Shown piece by piece: positions 32,385 to 43,975 of a stretch of 64,000 nucleotides of DNA (position 1 is the stretch's first letter; each line of letters opens with the position of its first letter). Made by a program: the position numbers and the translations under genes. Under the pieces are notes generated by a model. That model did no database searches, had not been told where the DNA came from, and saw only the letters and a list, made by a program, of their open reading frames with translations. This DNA comes from Sternotherus odoratus (Eukaryota; Chordata; Testudines; Kinosternidae), in NCBI GenBank assembly GCA_032164245.1, contig JAVMKO010000001.1, positions 287,687,041-287,751,040 of the forward strand, given 5' to 3'.

Positions 32385-32580
32385 CCAGAGTATCTGAGCA
32401 CCTCACAGCACCCTCGTGTTATAAGGAAGTATGATTATCCTGTCTTTACAAGTGAGGAACTGTGTGGCACAGGGAGATTAAATATCTTGCCCCAGGTCAC
32501 AGGCAATCTGTAATGGAGCAGGGATTTGAACTTGGGTTTCCTGAGTCCCAAGATCACCCTGATCACTGGATCCCTTCCTC
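32385..32580 (+). repeat. MIR-type SINE
   Basis: AGTATCTGAGCACCTCACAG, CTGTCTTTACAAGTGAGGAA, CTGTGTGGCACAGGGAGATT, CTTGCCCCAGGTCACAGGCA and GGGATTTGAACTTGGGTTTC follow MIR in order, well preserved. Confidence 0.8.
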
Positions 32581-32793
32581 CCTTAGTTGTGATTGAATTC
32601 AAGTCATGATTTATTTATTCCAGCTACGGGACTGTTGACTCACCTGAGATATACTTGAGGTTTGGGGGATGAAGTCTAGACCTGGGTGAACTCTTTTGCC
32701 CAAATATTTTATTCAGTGTGTTTCTGCTTTTTCTGTTGGTGGGTTGTTCACTGTCAGCCCTTTGAGTTTTATCATCTTGTTTCTTATTCCTGA

Positions 32794-33137
32794 CTAGTGT
32801 AAAAGCCCCTGTACACGGGCCAACCGTAAGGGCTCGCGCCCCCCCCCAGCCCCCAACGGACCCCCCTCGCCCAGCCCCCTCCCCCTACAAGCCCCCCCCC
32901 CCGCTCAGCTCCCTCCCCCCTCAACTCCTCGTCATGCACCCGACAGCCCAGCTAACTTTAGATGTATAACTGCTCCTTGGTGCTCTAGCTCCGTGTGAGT
33001 GAGGATTGCTCAGGCGGGCACGCGCGGCGGCCATTTTGTGCCTCCGAACTACAACCCCCAGCATGCCGTTCGTCCGGGCCGTCTCTACTGCGCATGACGG
33101 CTTCACACAAACTTTTCTAGCCGATTATTATATAGGA
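32794..33137 (-). mobile_element. Non-autonomous Helitron
   Basis: On the minus strand the element starts TCCTATATAATAATCGGCTA (33137) and ends CTAG (32797-32794). A 16-nt imperfect hairpin at 32805-32820 (GCCC...GGGC) sits 7 nt from the CTAG. The insertion lies between host A and T, with no target duplication. These are the four structural marks of Helitrons. The 5' end closely resembles the HeliBat-type start. The 344-bp CpG-rich interior has no Rep/helicase coding, and a C-rich tract. Confidence 0.88.
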
Positions 33138-33139
33138 TT

Positions 33140-33265
33140 GCTTGGCTAGGACCTGTGTCTGATTTGGAGGTGTGTGGATGTCAGGTATCGTGCACAGTTG
33201 AAGGTAGTGGTCGCCTTGCCATGAACTGCAGTGAGAGCCAGATTTGACTCTCAGACTCCTGGGTC
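33140..33265. other. Short unassigned spacer
   Basis: Between the Helitron and an ancient palindrome; nothing recognised. Confidence 0.4.
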
Positions 33266-33268
33266 AAG

Positions 33269-33353
33269 GGCCAGATACTTCGTTGGCATAGCTCCATCGA
33301 TTTCAGTGGAAGTGTGCTGTATACACTTGCTGAAGATCTTACCCAAACACTGA
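33269..33353. repeat. Ancient palindromic repeat, copy E
   Basis: GGGCCAGATACTTCGTTGGC, ATAGCTCCATCGATTTCAGT, GGAAGTGTGCTGTATACACT and TGCTGAAGATCTTACCC: arms of the same 'gggccagatcctcagctggtgt' family as 23829. Confidence 0.65.
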
Positions 33354-33359
33354 CAATTA

Positions 33360-35080
33360 GAGCTTGGTTACACATCAGAGAAACACAATGAAGTTTATAA
33401 GGGGTTGGTTTGGGGGGCAACATCTGTATTTCTTCTAGCTCTGACTAATGCTTTTCCATGGAGCGATGGGGAAAGTAAAAGTTAGACGTCACCATTCTAT
33501 AATATGATGGTCTTTAACTTTATTCTCTCATCTGTTTCCAATATTCAGTTTTTCCAGCATTTTGAGTCCATCACCATCCTGACATTTCCTTTTATCATTC
33601 ATAGGGGAAAATCTAAACAGTTTTGAATAATCCTGCAGCAGGCCCTCTTCCTTTTTGAGTTACATAGGTAAAGCATTGTGTCTGTATAGTTTCTGTATTC
33701 TGCAGGTGATTAAAGGGTATTAATGTGAAGTGTGTGCATTGCCTCTTTCTACCTGTCACAATTTGTGAATTTATCACTATCACCTGAGACTAAGGAGAGT
33801 CATCAAAGACAAACATATTACAAGTTGTTTTCAGCACTGGACAGATTTCAAGTTTCCTAGGGCTAAGACTGTTTGTTTATTTCCCAGAAAGAATTAGGTA
33901 GTTAACTCTCCAGCATTTCTTGCTGGTCTTTTACATCAGCTTCTTTGATAAATCTTTTGGGACATCACATAATCAAGTGTTGCCATAAAACCTTTATACA
34001 GATCTATAAACCAGATTACATTGTGTGGGAAGTCATTAAGCTGTTCTACTTGAAGTGGGCTGTTTATATTAAAAGGAAAAGCAAGGGGGCTGCACAGATG
34101 TTCAGGGTTCAGGACAGGTACTCCAGCAGCAGCATTCACATTTACCAGCTCAAGAGTTAGATCCATTACTCGGTGCCATGAGAGAGAAAGTTCCCTGATC
34201 CTCTTGGGGTTCCAAGTTCCCTGATCCCCCTGTTTTCTTTACCTCTAGGTTCTCCGCTGGGCTGCTATCATTAGTGGCATTCATTGCCGAATGATTTTAA
34301 AATGTTGCATCATTTGGCAGCAATCATTTTAATGTAGTATTTCAATGCCATCCTGCCCTGCAATAATCACGAGGGATATTCGGTAACTACGCATCATGCA
34401 GTGTGTGCTAAAGCGACTGCCATCTATGTGGACATTAATTGTGTGGAAAAGCCAATGTGAGCATGGTCTTGAATGCAAATTTCGTATCCACTGTGATGTG
34501 ACAAATTGCATCCCTCCCCCTCCATCCCAAGAGCCGCCCATGGACATGTCAGTCCAGCCTTGTATCACCACAATCCAGCGTGCTGCTGAGTATTACAGTA
34601 GGATCTGATTCATCACTTTTACTCCTGTTTACACCATTGATTCCAATGGAATTATATCACTCAACTGCTGTATCTTGGGGTTTATACTGTCGACCATCGC
34701 TGTAGTATCTTGAGTGCCTTTCACATAAAATCAATAAAAATATCAATGTCCCTATCGGTTTCAAACTGTCAAACCTCAAGATGAAATAAATAAAATTAAA
34801 ACTTGTGACACAAATCAATCAACCAAAATCCCTCAAACAAACAGACCAATACCCCCAAGAAGACATTTTGCTCCCAAAAAGAGTGAAGTGCCACAGACTC
34901 CATGAAGTCCACTAAGAACTTTGCTATTGCTGTCGATTTAAAAAAAAATATGGTGGGAAGCTATTCAGATATCACAGTGATGGGGCGGCAGTGCAAAGAC
35001 AGAATTGCTGTGGTGAATCAGGCCATTAATATTTATATTATTTGCAAATAATAATTAATTTTAAAATTTAGAGGCCTGCA
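33360..35080. other. Unassigned non-coding interval
   Basis: Contains a weak palindrome trace at 34608-34672 (TTTACACCATTGATTCCAAT). Otherwise AT-rich unique sequence without exons. Confidence 0.4.
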
Positions 35081-35084
35081 TAAT

Positions 35085-35240
35085 CATTAACACCCCTGTG
35101 AGGTAGGCAGATATGGCCCTCATTTTAAAGATGGGAAAAAAGAAGCAGAGAGGCTGTGACTTGCCCGTAGCTATATAGTTAGAATTCAGGAGGGTCTGCC
35201 TCTGTCTGGTACTAAGGCCACTGGTGTTTATGTTCTTAAT
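35085..35240 (+). repeat. MIR-type SINE
   Basis: CCCCTGTGAGGTAGGCAGAT, CCTCATTTTAAAGATGGGAA, GCAGAGAGGCTGTGACTTGC and TCAGGAGGGTCTGCCTCTGT are in MIR order. Confidence 0.7.
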
Positions 35241-35244
35241 AGGT

Positions 35245-37110
35245 AATATAATATCAGCATAACATGGCATTCTTTTGGTGGCAGATCTGCATTGAGATAT
35301 TGGTTGGTACAAAGTGAAACATTGTTTATATAATAAAATATTTCACAAGTATGGCGTGCTAGTAAGCTCAGAACTGGGCTGGAAATTTATATCCCCATGT
35401 GGCATAAAAAACTAGGATTGTACCGTCATGACGGCAAACAAGTTCCTCTTGAATTGTATTTCTGAGCAGATCGGTTGCTTATCTCACTCCAGTGTATGTT
35501 ATAGTAAGGAACAAATATTTCTTAATCCTGTTGATTCTCCACCATCCTCATGCAGAAAGCAGCACAACAAGGTTTCTTAAACTGACTATTAACATTTATT
35601 ACAGTATTTTCTTAATAAACAGAGAAGGTTTGCATTTTAAAAATAAAATGTCAGTTTCTTATTTTCATACTCTTTAATTATTATTTTTGAAAAGGGAGCA
35701 TAAAAAATCAAGCATAAAAAAATCAAGATCTCTCCCTTCCCTAATTCTCAACCTCGTATTGATATATTTGCATTTAAGCGGTCTTCTTTATAGTTCCATG
35801 GATCTATACTGCTTTTGCTGTAATAGGAATGATTAAATCTGAATGCTCAGTTTATATTTACTTTAATGCACTGTTGTCCTGCCTATTCTTACCTATCCCA
35901 AGCAACGGTGCTTTCACCACATCCGTTGATATTTAAAAATAATTGTCAGGAATTATTTTAACACTAGGGAACTCTTTTAGCTTTTGCATGGGTGATAAAG
36001 AGTGCAGGGCCCAGTTTTACTAACTATTGGCATTAGCTGGTAATAGCATTTAAATCCTTCCTTATTAGATTCCCACAAAACTGTTGGCTATTCTATTCTA
36101 CTCAGGTTCTCATCCCACCCTCATCAGTGTAGTATCTGATCATCTTCCAGTAGTGCATTAAGTGGTGTGACTAGCATCTGTCAAAAGATATATATATTTT
36201 TTCCTTTTCTGTTCCTCACCAGGGCTTGGAGTATATTTTGAGGCAAGTTTTAAATTTAAAATATATATATATTGTGTTGTACATTTAAAGGCCAGGACAA
36301 AGAAATGTGTCTTTGTGGTGGATCTCTTGGCACCTGAGACAGACGGTTCCATAGTCTTGAACTGACTCCGGTCACAGATGAGCATTAGTACGTACCTCTG
36401 TTGTGGTGCAGTCATTGGTCCCAGATCTATAGATGCAGCATTCTTTTTTACTCATAAGTCCTTGCCATTTTGTGCCTGGAAGAACTAAATAGAAAATGTC
36501 CCAAGCTTCATTCCAACCAGCCTTCTAGCACTATTGATGGACCCCTGTTGTTTCGAGTGATTTGCTCCAGTTTTGCTGACTGGTAGACAGGCAACAAGCA
36601 GGCTGATACTGATACTCCCCTTCTATTAAAGGGATGTGGTGGTTTTACATGCGGCTTGGGTCAGGATCTAGCCACTGAGGTTGTAGTAAAACTTTCAACA
36701 GTGGCAGGATGAACCAGCTGCACAAATTTTTAATAAGTCTGTGAAATTTGCTTTGCGATTGTTTGCCCAATCTTAAATCCCAACAGGAAAGACCTATTAT
36801 TCGATCAGATCTGACACTCTCAAACAGAGATCTCGTTATAGCTGCTTTCAGCGGCCCATTCGCATTTTCAGATTTTCAGATGCTCAACAGCTCCTCGTAA
36901 GTGAGGAAAGGATGTTTATTTGTTTCCTTAATGGCCACTGAGAGAGAGAGCATCCCACAGCTCACTGCAAGATCAATGGGGCTTTAGGACACTTAGCAGG
37001 GGGCTCATTCGTCCCAAAACTGAGTGCCTTCATCTCTCATTAGAGTCCCCTTCAGACAGAGGATCCCCAGCCCCTTGTAGAAATGAGGTTGCTGACACTT
37101 AGCACCTCTA
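35245..37110. other. AT-rich unassigned interval
   Basis: Long AT-rich block with short AT microsatellites near 36190 and 36262. No exon or named repeat seen. Confidence 0.4.
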
Positions 37111-37115
37111 CATGG

Positions 37116-37262
37116 ACTCGTAGATTTTCAGGTCAGACCGGACCATTGTGATCGTCTAGTCTGACCTCCTGCACATTGCAGGCCACAGAACCTCACCCAC
37201 CCGCTCCTGTAATAGACCCCTAGCCTCTGGCTGAGTTACTGAAGTCCTCAAATCATGGTTTT
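37116..37262 (-). mobile_element. CR1-group LINE 3' fragment
   Basis: GACTCGTAGATTTTCAGGTC, GGACCATTGTGATCGTCTAG, TCTGACCTCCTGCACATTGC and AGGCCACAGAACCTCACCCA are the reverse complement of a CR1-group 3' end. The copy continues to CTGAGTTACTGAAGTCCTC. Confidence 0.75.
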
Positions 37263-37342
37263 AAGACTTAAGGTTACAGTAACTCAGAGCTGGAGATTTT
37301 TGCATAATCGGGTCCAAAGTGTTCCCTGCTGGGTACCTTGGT

Positions 37343-37446
37343 TTAGCACTTGTCTACACTTGAAAGTTAATTTGGATTAAGGTACAATGTGAATTAAAAG
37401 TGTAATAGCTATTCCTGATTAACTTCATGAGTAGAGAAGCCCTTAG
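37343..37446. mobile_element. Short MITE, TIR ...CTTGTCTACACT
   Basis: Left end TTAGCACTTGTCTACACTTG. The right end reads CTAAGGGCTTCTCTACTCAT in reverse complement. The inner AATTTGGATTAAGG word fits a turtle MITE related by its termini to the 8968 and 56979 elements. About 100 bp, internally deleted. Confidence 0.55.
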
Positions 37447-37449
37447 TGA

Positions 37450-38455
37450 TCAACTATAAAACTGAAGAGCTAAAATCTCTCTTTTTCCCTCCCTCAATTT
37501 ATTTCTTCCTCTCTCTTTCCTCAATACATAATTCATCTTTGCAAATAAGATCTGGATCTTTGGGATTAAAATCTCACTTGAATTCGGAAATCCATTTTAA
37601 GGTGTAACTCCGTAAATCTAACAAGACAACATCTGATCCATCTGATCTTTAATCTATGTAATAGGTGCAGGGAGTAGGTGGTTGGGATTTAAAAGACTTC
37701 TCCTTATTTCCACAGAGGCCTTCTGGGTATTTTGCAAAGCTGCTAAAGTTCACATTCTAGGATAAGGTAGAATGTCTTTGAGGCATTGACTAGCACACAT
37801 TTAATGAAGATAGAAAGCCAATCACTTAACATCAGATGAGGAACAGCAATTTCCTTCAGTCTGGCACTTTGTGTATTGAACAAAATTGCATGAGAGCTTT
37901 GAGCGCTAGGAGAGCTGTCAAGTGACCGTTTGTCTAGGGGCTGGAGCAGTCCCCTTGGAAACTGCTTAAACCTTTTAAATGAAAGCATTATAAAATGTAC
38001 ATCTGTGTGTAATATATTGCTTGTAGGCTCAACTGTCAAGGGCTAAGCTACAAAATGTTTAATTTTTTTTTCCTGGTAGTAATTTTCATGCTTTCACACA
38101 TGAACAGAATCCTCCATAGGACTACTAGATTACTCAAGAATCAAGCATTGTACATAATGTTTGCCCTTAAAAACTTTTCAATTTGCTTAGCTAACTAAAT
38201 AACACTTGCCTCAGTCTTTGCAGTATTCCCAAGGTGTCTCTCATATAAAGAAAACTGCAAATACTGAAGTTAGATAGGGCAAAATCAGACTGTTTTAAGG
38301 TCACCCACTGTTTACTGAGGAGAGAATTGCTGATTTTAGGGATCTGTTAATGGATTTCCCTGATGGACAATATACCGATTTGTGTCTGCCACTATCTATG
38401 TCTATGGACCAAATCCAGGGGTCTTACTTATAGTTATAAGTGTTAGTAGATAATT
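37450..38455. other. AT-rich unassigned interval
   Basis: No recognised repeat or exon. Confidence 0.4.
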
Positions 38456-38457
38456 AT

Positions 38458-38560
38458 GCCCTGATTTTCATAAGCGCTGAGTACCCTTAACGCCAGTGGA
38501 AGACGAGATGCAGATGCTCTGTCCCTCTGAAAATCAGATGCTTAGTGTGCATGATTTCGG
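38458..38560. repeat. Ancient palindromic repeat, partial
   Basis: GCCCTGATTTTCATAAGCGC, TGAGTACCC and CTCTGAAAATCAGATGC resemble the 'cctgattttcagaa.gctgagcaccc...ctgaaaatcagg' palindrome. Confidence 0.55.
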
Positions 38561-38812
38561 AACACCTGAGAAATACATTCATGGCATATGCATGCAAACT
38601 CTGTTTAGATTTCTTACTGTCAAAGTAGGTTTTAAATGTTGTTTTTTAATTTTTTTAAGATTTTAAAACAATATTTTTTGTGGGGCTTTAGCCACCAAAT
38701 CCTTCCACTATGAAAATAGTTCCTAGAAAAAGGCCAGAGAAAATGGGAAGAAAAAGAATACAAGGATAGAAGGACCAAAATACTTTCCCCTACTATTTTG
38801 AATATATTTATT

Positions 38813-38903
38813 TGGCCTTATTCTCCTGTCATGCCAGGGTAAATTGGGAGTAGCACTAGTAAAATCATTGAAGTTCCACCAGTGTAAAACAGCTGTAAGT
38901 GAG
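38813..38903. repeat. Ancient palindromic repeat, copy F
   Basis: GGCCTTATTCTCCTGTCATG, CCAGGGTAAATTGGGAGTAG, AAATCATTGAAGTTCCACCA and GTGTAAAACAGCTGTAAGTG, ending GAGAGGAG, form the 'tctcctctcacttacaccagtgtaaatcaggagtaact' palindrome with decayed arms. Confidence 0.7.
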
Positions 38904-38904
38904 A

Positions 38905-39900
38905 GGAGTGTTGGACTTTTTTTTCCTAATCCTTTCTCTCCCCCTCTCTTTTCTTGTTCCTTTCCTCCTCCTCTTGTTCCCTCAAAGCACAGCTGCCTTT
39001 TCACACATTCTGTAAGGAACATGTTCTTCAAGGAAAGGTAATGCTGGACATTGAACAGTCCCTCCCCCCCCCCTTCAGCTTAGATACCAGAAAGTGGATT
39101 TAAAGTGTCTGGCTGAACCCCAAACTGTTGCTGATTAGCGGAGACGCCCCATGCCTGCTGATGGTGGAGGTGGGGCATAGTGAAGGAAGCGGGTTTCAGC
39201 AATGTCACTGAGCATGCTCAGTTCATGTGATTATGCTCCATATAAGTCAAGCAGCAAATCTGGGGGAGCTCATGACCCCCCCCCCCCCACACACACACGT
39301 CGCCTCTGCTGACTGGACCATGTGGCACTTTTTAGAGGATGGGGCTGTTAAACACTGTTCCTTTCCCTGCTTCTTTAACCTTTCATTTTCCCCCTTATAC
39401 GTCCCATCTGTTTTTAGTGCCACCTCTCCACAGGCTGCCATATTTGCCTTTTCTCCCCCTCTGTTGCTCCCCTCCCCCACAGTAATGGGCATAAGGATAT
39501 ACTGGCAGTATGGAAGTGATAAGACCCTAACTGTGCACTGTTAGGTGTTGGTGCACCATCAGAAAGATCCAGTTGGGCAAAGACAATGTGGCTTTGTGCA
39601 ATCAGTGATCCCTGACAGATACAGATTTGTTGTATTCAGCCCCTCGTCATAAGTCCCTGAGATATCAGTAGGTTTTCTACAGGGTTTTTTTCCTCTCCAG
39701 TTTTGGCCCACCAATAATAACTTATTATGTCACAGGATGCTCCTTCAGCCACCCAGTGCGCCATGCTGCCTGGCCTGTTTGTCTCCTTTTCACAATGTAC
39801 ACACAGTCTAGTTCTTTCCCCCGTATACCATTAATTTTTATATTCCAAGTAAGCATTGCAGAATATAGTACAGGCATATGTCAAGAAACAACTTCTACCC
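38905..39900. other. Unassigned non-coding interval
   Basis: Pyrimidine tracts at 38930-38980, and C tracts at 39064 and 39278-39288. No exon recognised. Confidence 0.4.
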
Positions 39901-39904
39901 AGCA

Positions 39905-40628
39905 CGCTCTCTGAGGGTATGGCTAGACTGAAGATTGTAGCGTGTTTATTTGTAGCGCTTCCCAATGTAGCGCAATTGGTATCCCGCTAGAGACTGTACA
40001 AATTTAAACTTTGTAGCAAAAAATAATGGCTACATTTGTGGTGCTTCTGCGGCAGTAGCAGTTGCGGGATAGGGCAGGTATCCCAGCATTCAGATGGGTG
40101 CAACGTGTTTCGCAAAGGAGGGGGGTGAGGGGGAACTGGGAAGTTGTTCACAAGGAGATGAGATCTGGCTGTCAGTTACTTTTCCTTAGCGAAAACTGAC
40201 AGGCTGTCTATTTCAGACACACAGCTCCCTCTGCAAGCATTTTCACTGGTTATTTGCTGTGTTAGTTGTTAGAGAGAAACTGCAAAGCTACTTCCGCCTT
40301 TATAAAAACAAAACCTCACGTCATTTGCCTTACATGGCAAGTTCATTGTCTTTAATGGCTTGCTGATGGCCCTCAATGGGTTGCTGATAGCTATCCATGG
40401 CTTGGAGGCATGCAAGAGATCCGATGGGTGTCCACATTCCCACCCTTGAGCTACAACGTTAGCACAAAAAGGCTTATCCCTCTCGAAAAGGAGGTTTAAC
40501 ACTTGCGCTGTAAACGGGGAGTCATTGCGCTAAATCTCCCTTTGAAGTGTGTTCGGTAGGAAAATTATAGTGCTAAAGGAGGGTTTTGGCGGTGCAAAGC
40601 GCCAGTCTAACCATGCCCTGAGATCTCT
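39905..40628. mobile_element. hAT-like element, GAGGGTATGGCTAGACTG termini
   Basis: Element at 39913-40620 (708 bp). The left end is GAGGGTATGGCTAGACTG; the right end in reverse complement reads CAGGGCATGGTTAGACTG. The flanks CGCTCTCT (39905-39912) and AGATCTCT (40621-40628) match at 6 of 8 positions. The subterminal parts carry repeated TGTAGCGC/AGCGCCA words, as in a turtle family built on 'gcagcgctg'. No transposase; a short minus frame in the middle has no domain. Confidence 0.82.
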
Positions 40629-40924
40629 ATCCTTTACTTTCTGGTCCTGCCAATTATATATCTTCCCCTTACTGAGCTAATTACCTCATTAGCCCAACTG
40701 TTGCCCACATCTATCCACACCACAACAGGTTAATTGATTCCAATTAAATCAGTAATCTTCTCTGTTGCATCTTACATCAGTGAACTGGGTGCTACAGTGA
40801 GCACTTTCACAAGCACCTTTTGTCTGAAGATCTCAAAACACCAAACTAGCAATAATATATTTAGTATAAACAAATTGAGACAACCGCCATCCCTTTGAAG
40901 TACATAGGAATTGCCAATCGCCAA

Positions 40925-41075
40925 TTATAATTGCCAATTGCCAATCCTCTTTTAAATTGTGCAGTTTTTGGCCCTAATAGCTTCCTGTGGCAAGGAGTTC
41001 CCCAGTCTAATGGAACGTTGTATGAAAAAGTATTTCCTTGGGTCATTTTTAATGTAATTGGTTGTTCCCTTGTTC
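40925..41075 (-). mobile_element. CR1/L3-type LINE fragment
   Basis: On the minus strand the frame holds DPRKYFFIQRS, RLGNSLPQEAI and FKRGL, like the LINE ORF2 tail 'kyFfsqRvvrlWNsLPqEvv.a..l..FKrrL'. Next to it, 40908-40946 has repeated TTGCCAAT words. Confidence 0.65.
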
Positions 41076-41079
41076 TTGT

Positions 41080-41175
41080 AAATGTATGTATGAGGAAATA
41101 AAGGCACAGAGAAGTTGAGACTTGTCCAAGAACACAAAGTGAGTCAGTGGAACAGCTTGAAATAGGACCCAAGTG
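41080..41175 (+). repeat. MIR-type SINE core
   Basis: GAGGAAATAAAGGCACAGAG, AAGTTGAGACTTGTCCAAGA, ACACAAAGTGAGTCAGTGGA and TGAAATAGGACCCAAG are in MIR order. Confidence 0.75.
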
Positions 41176-41269
41176 TAACAGGTTGGTCTGCACCTTCAGG
41201 AACCAGGGGGCTGGGGCTAGCCAGCACTGTTCAGTTCTGACTAGGAGGTGTCAGGTGATCCCTATAAAT

Positions 41270-41681
41270 AGGGCCCTACCAAATTCACAGCCATACAAAA
41301 TGTCATGAACTATGAAATCTAGTCTTGTGTGTGCTTTTATCCTATGGTGTACAGATTTCATGGGGGAGACCAGCATTTCTCAAATCAGGGTCCTGACCCA
41401 ATAGGAAGTTGCAGGGGGGTTTGCAAGGTTATTTTTGGGGTGGTCACAGTATTGTGGCAATACCAGATCGTGTGCAGAAGTAAGGGTAGCAGCACTGCAA
41501 CACCCCCTACAATAACTTTGTGGAACCCTTCCCTGCCCAACTCCTTTTTTGGTCAGGACCCCTACAATTACAACACCATGAAATATTAATTTGAAATAGC
41601 TGAAATAATGTAATTTATGATTTTTAAATTCCTATGACTGTGAAACTGACCAAAATGGACCATGAATTTGGTAGAGCCGTA
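41270..41681. mobile_element. Turtle TAGGGCCCTACC DNA element, internally shortened
   Basis: Left end TAGGGCCCTACCAAATTCAC. The right end GAATTTGGTAGAGCCGTA is its inverted partner. Inside are TGAAATCTAGTCTTGTGTGT, GGGGGAGACCAGCATTTCTC, GTAAGGGTAGCAGCACTGCA and TTACAACACCATGAAATATT, known in order from a large dispersed family. The usual GC-rich middle is missing. I see no clear 8-bp duplication, so the class is uncertain. Confidence 0.8.
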
Positions 41682-41689
41682 AAAGACTG

Positions 41690-42465
41690 GGAGAATTCAG
41701 CTGAGAGGAGCAGTAGGAGGGAGAGGGATTCCTTTAGTTGCTCCTGAAAAAAGGGAATTGGAGGGAAGAATGTGTCCTTTCAACGCTGAGAGAGACAATG
41801 GGGAAAAAATCTGGGAGCTGTAGCCCAGGGTGGGCAGAGAAAGTATTTTTGTCTGTGAGGGGAAACTGAGGCAGTGGCTAGTAGCAGTGGCGAGTCAGGA
41901 TGAGGTGGAGCGTCAGTTCCTTGTTATAGTCACTAAGACACAAATCCATCTCTTGATAAACACAGAATTTGCAGCAGTGAAAAGAATGGTAAGATTCTTT
42001 AAAAACAGCCTAAAAAAGATGCTCTAACGGACCCAGTTGACCATCCTGTTTCTGTGACCCTAACTGTTTTGCTTTATATGTTTACTGACTCTTACTCCTC
42101 CTATCTCCCTTACTCAAGATGATTTCCTGATGTTTTCCTAGAATCCTGGGGGAAAGCAACACTGAAACGGGGTGAAAATGTAACGAGACTTGGTCCAGTA
42201 GTTTAGAGAAGAACAGAGGAGCTCCTCTGCTCTTTTCTGCGAGTTTTCTTGATGATAGATGGGAATGCATTTGTTTTTTTGAAGAGATTATTCATGCCAG
42301 GGTAGAGACCCATTGGGATCCAAATAAATCTACAGCGGTAAAATAAACAATCATAAGAGAAGTGTTTATTTGAAACAAGCTGGGGAGAAAGTAATGGTTA
42401 TAAAAAGATAGCAGGGCAGGTTTCAGAAATTAAAAACTGGCAAAGATACCAACCCATTGTTTATA
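41690..42465. other. Unassigned non-coding interval
   Basis: No recognised element or exon. Confidence 0.4.
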
Positions 42466-42470
42466 AGAGG

Positions 42471-42611
42471 ACCATGACTAGGGTGATCAGATGTCCCGAT
42501 TTTATAGGGACAGTCCTGATAGTCTGGGTTTTGTCTTATATAGACGCCTGTTACCCCCCCATCCCCTGTCCTGATTTTTCACACTTGCTATCTGATCATC
42601 CTAACCAAAAC
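42471..42611 (+). mobile_element. TAGGGTGACC hAT MITE, copy 4
   Basis: Element at 42479-42603 (125 bp) with ends TAGGGTGATCAGATG and CTATCTGATCATCCTA. The flanks ACCATGAC (42471-42478) and ACCAAAAC (42604-42611) match at 6 of 8 positions. The internal order equals copies 2 and 5. Terminal GACC has become GATC on both sides. Confidence 0.9.
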
Positions 42612-43760
42612 ATAGGGCAGGAGTTTATAGATAGTGGAGCTGCCTTGAGATGGATTGCAGGTATAGTATTATGAATAATTCAGCAGCATTCCCCTCTTGG
42701 GAAAGTGTTATGGGCTGAATTCTAACTCAGAGATACTTAAGGCCAAGGGGAGCTGTGGTGGAGTCTGGGGGGGAAGGGATGGAATACTTTGTCCAGACCA
42801 ACAAGGCTATACATTGTACTGACTTCAGCAGCCTTTGGTCTGCCCTTGGGCCTGGGCAGAGAGGGGTTCTGGCCAATGGATCCACATAGTCCTGGATTTA
42901 CAGCAGGGAGTGGTCCCCCCGGTGAGATATCGCCACATGCTGCCCCACCCAATGAACTGTCTTCACTGTGTTCAGGCCCACAGTGCTCTCAGGCTGAGTT
43001 GCTGCTCGCAGGATTGCCTTCTCCCAGAGATGGGAAGGGGGACACGGTTTCCCCCAGAGGCACGTTCGGATGCAATCCCAGTGGAGGCCTCTGACGAAAT
43101 GTAGAAGCAATATGGCATGTGTTGGGGAGGGGGGGGGAAGCCTTCAGAAATGGTGGATTGCTGCTGTAGACAGAGAGAATAGGCATTCCACCCTGAGGCT
43201 GAGGAAAGCTAGGGCAAGAGGCATCAGTGAGGGGAAAGAGAGAACATTCGCCCTTAGATTGTAAACTCTTTGTGACGGGCAGCCTTTGTTGTTTTCATGT
43301 ACTGCCCAGCAGAGAGGAGCCTATTTTTTCTCTGGTTTTCCCAGAGTCACTGAAAGGGGGTGACAATGCAATGAGCCTGGTTCCAGGAGTTCAGAGGAGC
43401 AACACTGCAGCCCCTAGGTGCCACTGCACTAAAAGGAACAAGCCATAATAAATAATAAACTTTCCTTTCCATGCTTAAAAGAAGTCATCACAGGAACTAG
43501 CAAGCAGGAGCCTCCATGTTATTGCCTTGTAAAAGTCATTGCATTACAATAGAACCTCTCATTACATCGTTAGAACTTTTGTTCACTTTGATTGTTCTAG
43601 CTTCCACTTCCTTTTTTTTCCCCTTTAGAACTTTTGATAGTTTGGTAATGAATGACGATAAGAGCCCTGCCGATATCAGTCAGATCTGTGAAAGTGAGGC
43701 AGTCGAAAAGAGAATAAAGTTACATAAGTAATCTAGTTCAGGTGCATTCCCAAGAAATGG
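42612..43760. other. Unassigned interval with a MIR 5' trace
   Basis: GATTGTAAACTCTTTGTGAC at 43257 and GGGCAGCCTTTGTTG resemble the minus-strand MIR 5' block. A G tract at 43128. No exon recognised. Confidence 0.4.
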
Positions 43761-43764
43761 TATC

Positions 43765-43975
43765 CTATGTAATAATAGCTTTTACATAGCGCTTTTCATG
43801 AGTACATATAAAAAGTGTTTTACAAAGCAGCTCAGCATCATTATCCCAATTTAAAAGATGGGGAAACTGAGGCACAGGGTAGTGACTCACCCAGGAGGCC
43901 AGTGAACAAGTTGGGAACAGAACACAGATCTCATGAGCCAATTTAGTGCTCTATCCACTGGGAAATACTGTTTCT
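43765..43975 (+). repeat. MIR-type SINE
   Basis: TTACATAGCGCTTTTCATGA, AAAGTGTTTTACAAAGCAGC, GATGGGGAAACTGAGGCACA, GGAACAGAACACAGATCTCA and GTGCTCTATCCACTGGG follow MIR from end to end. Confidence 0.85.

Noticed and set aside
42789..43104. Overlapping frames near 43 kb as an exon
   Set aside because: Frames on both strands are equally open and low in information; no splice-bounded domain.
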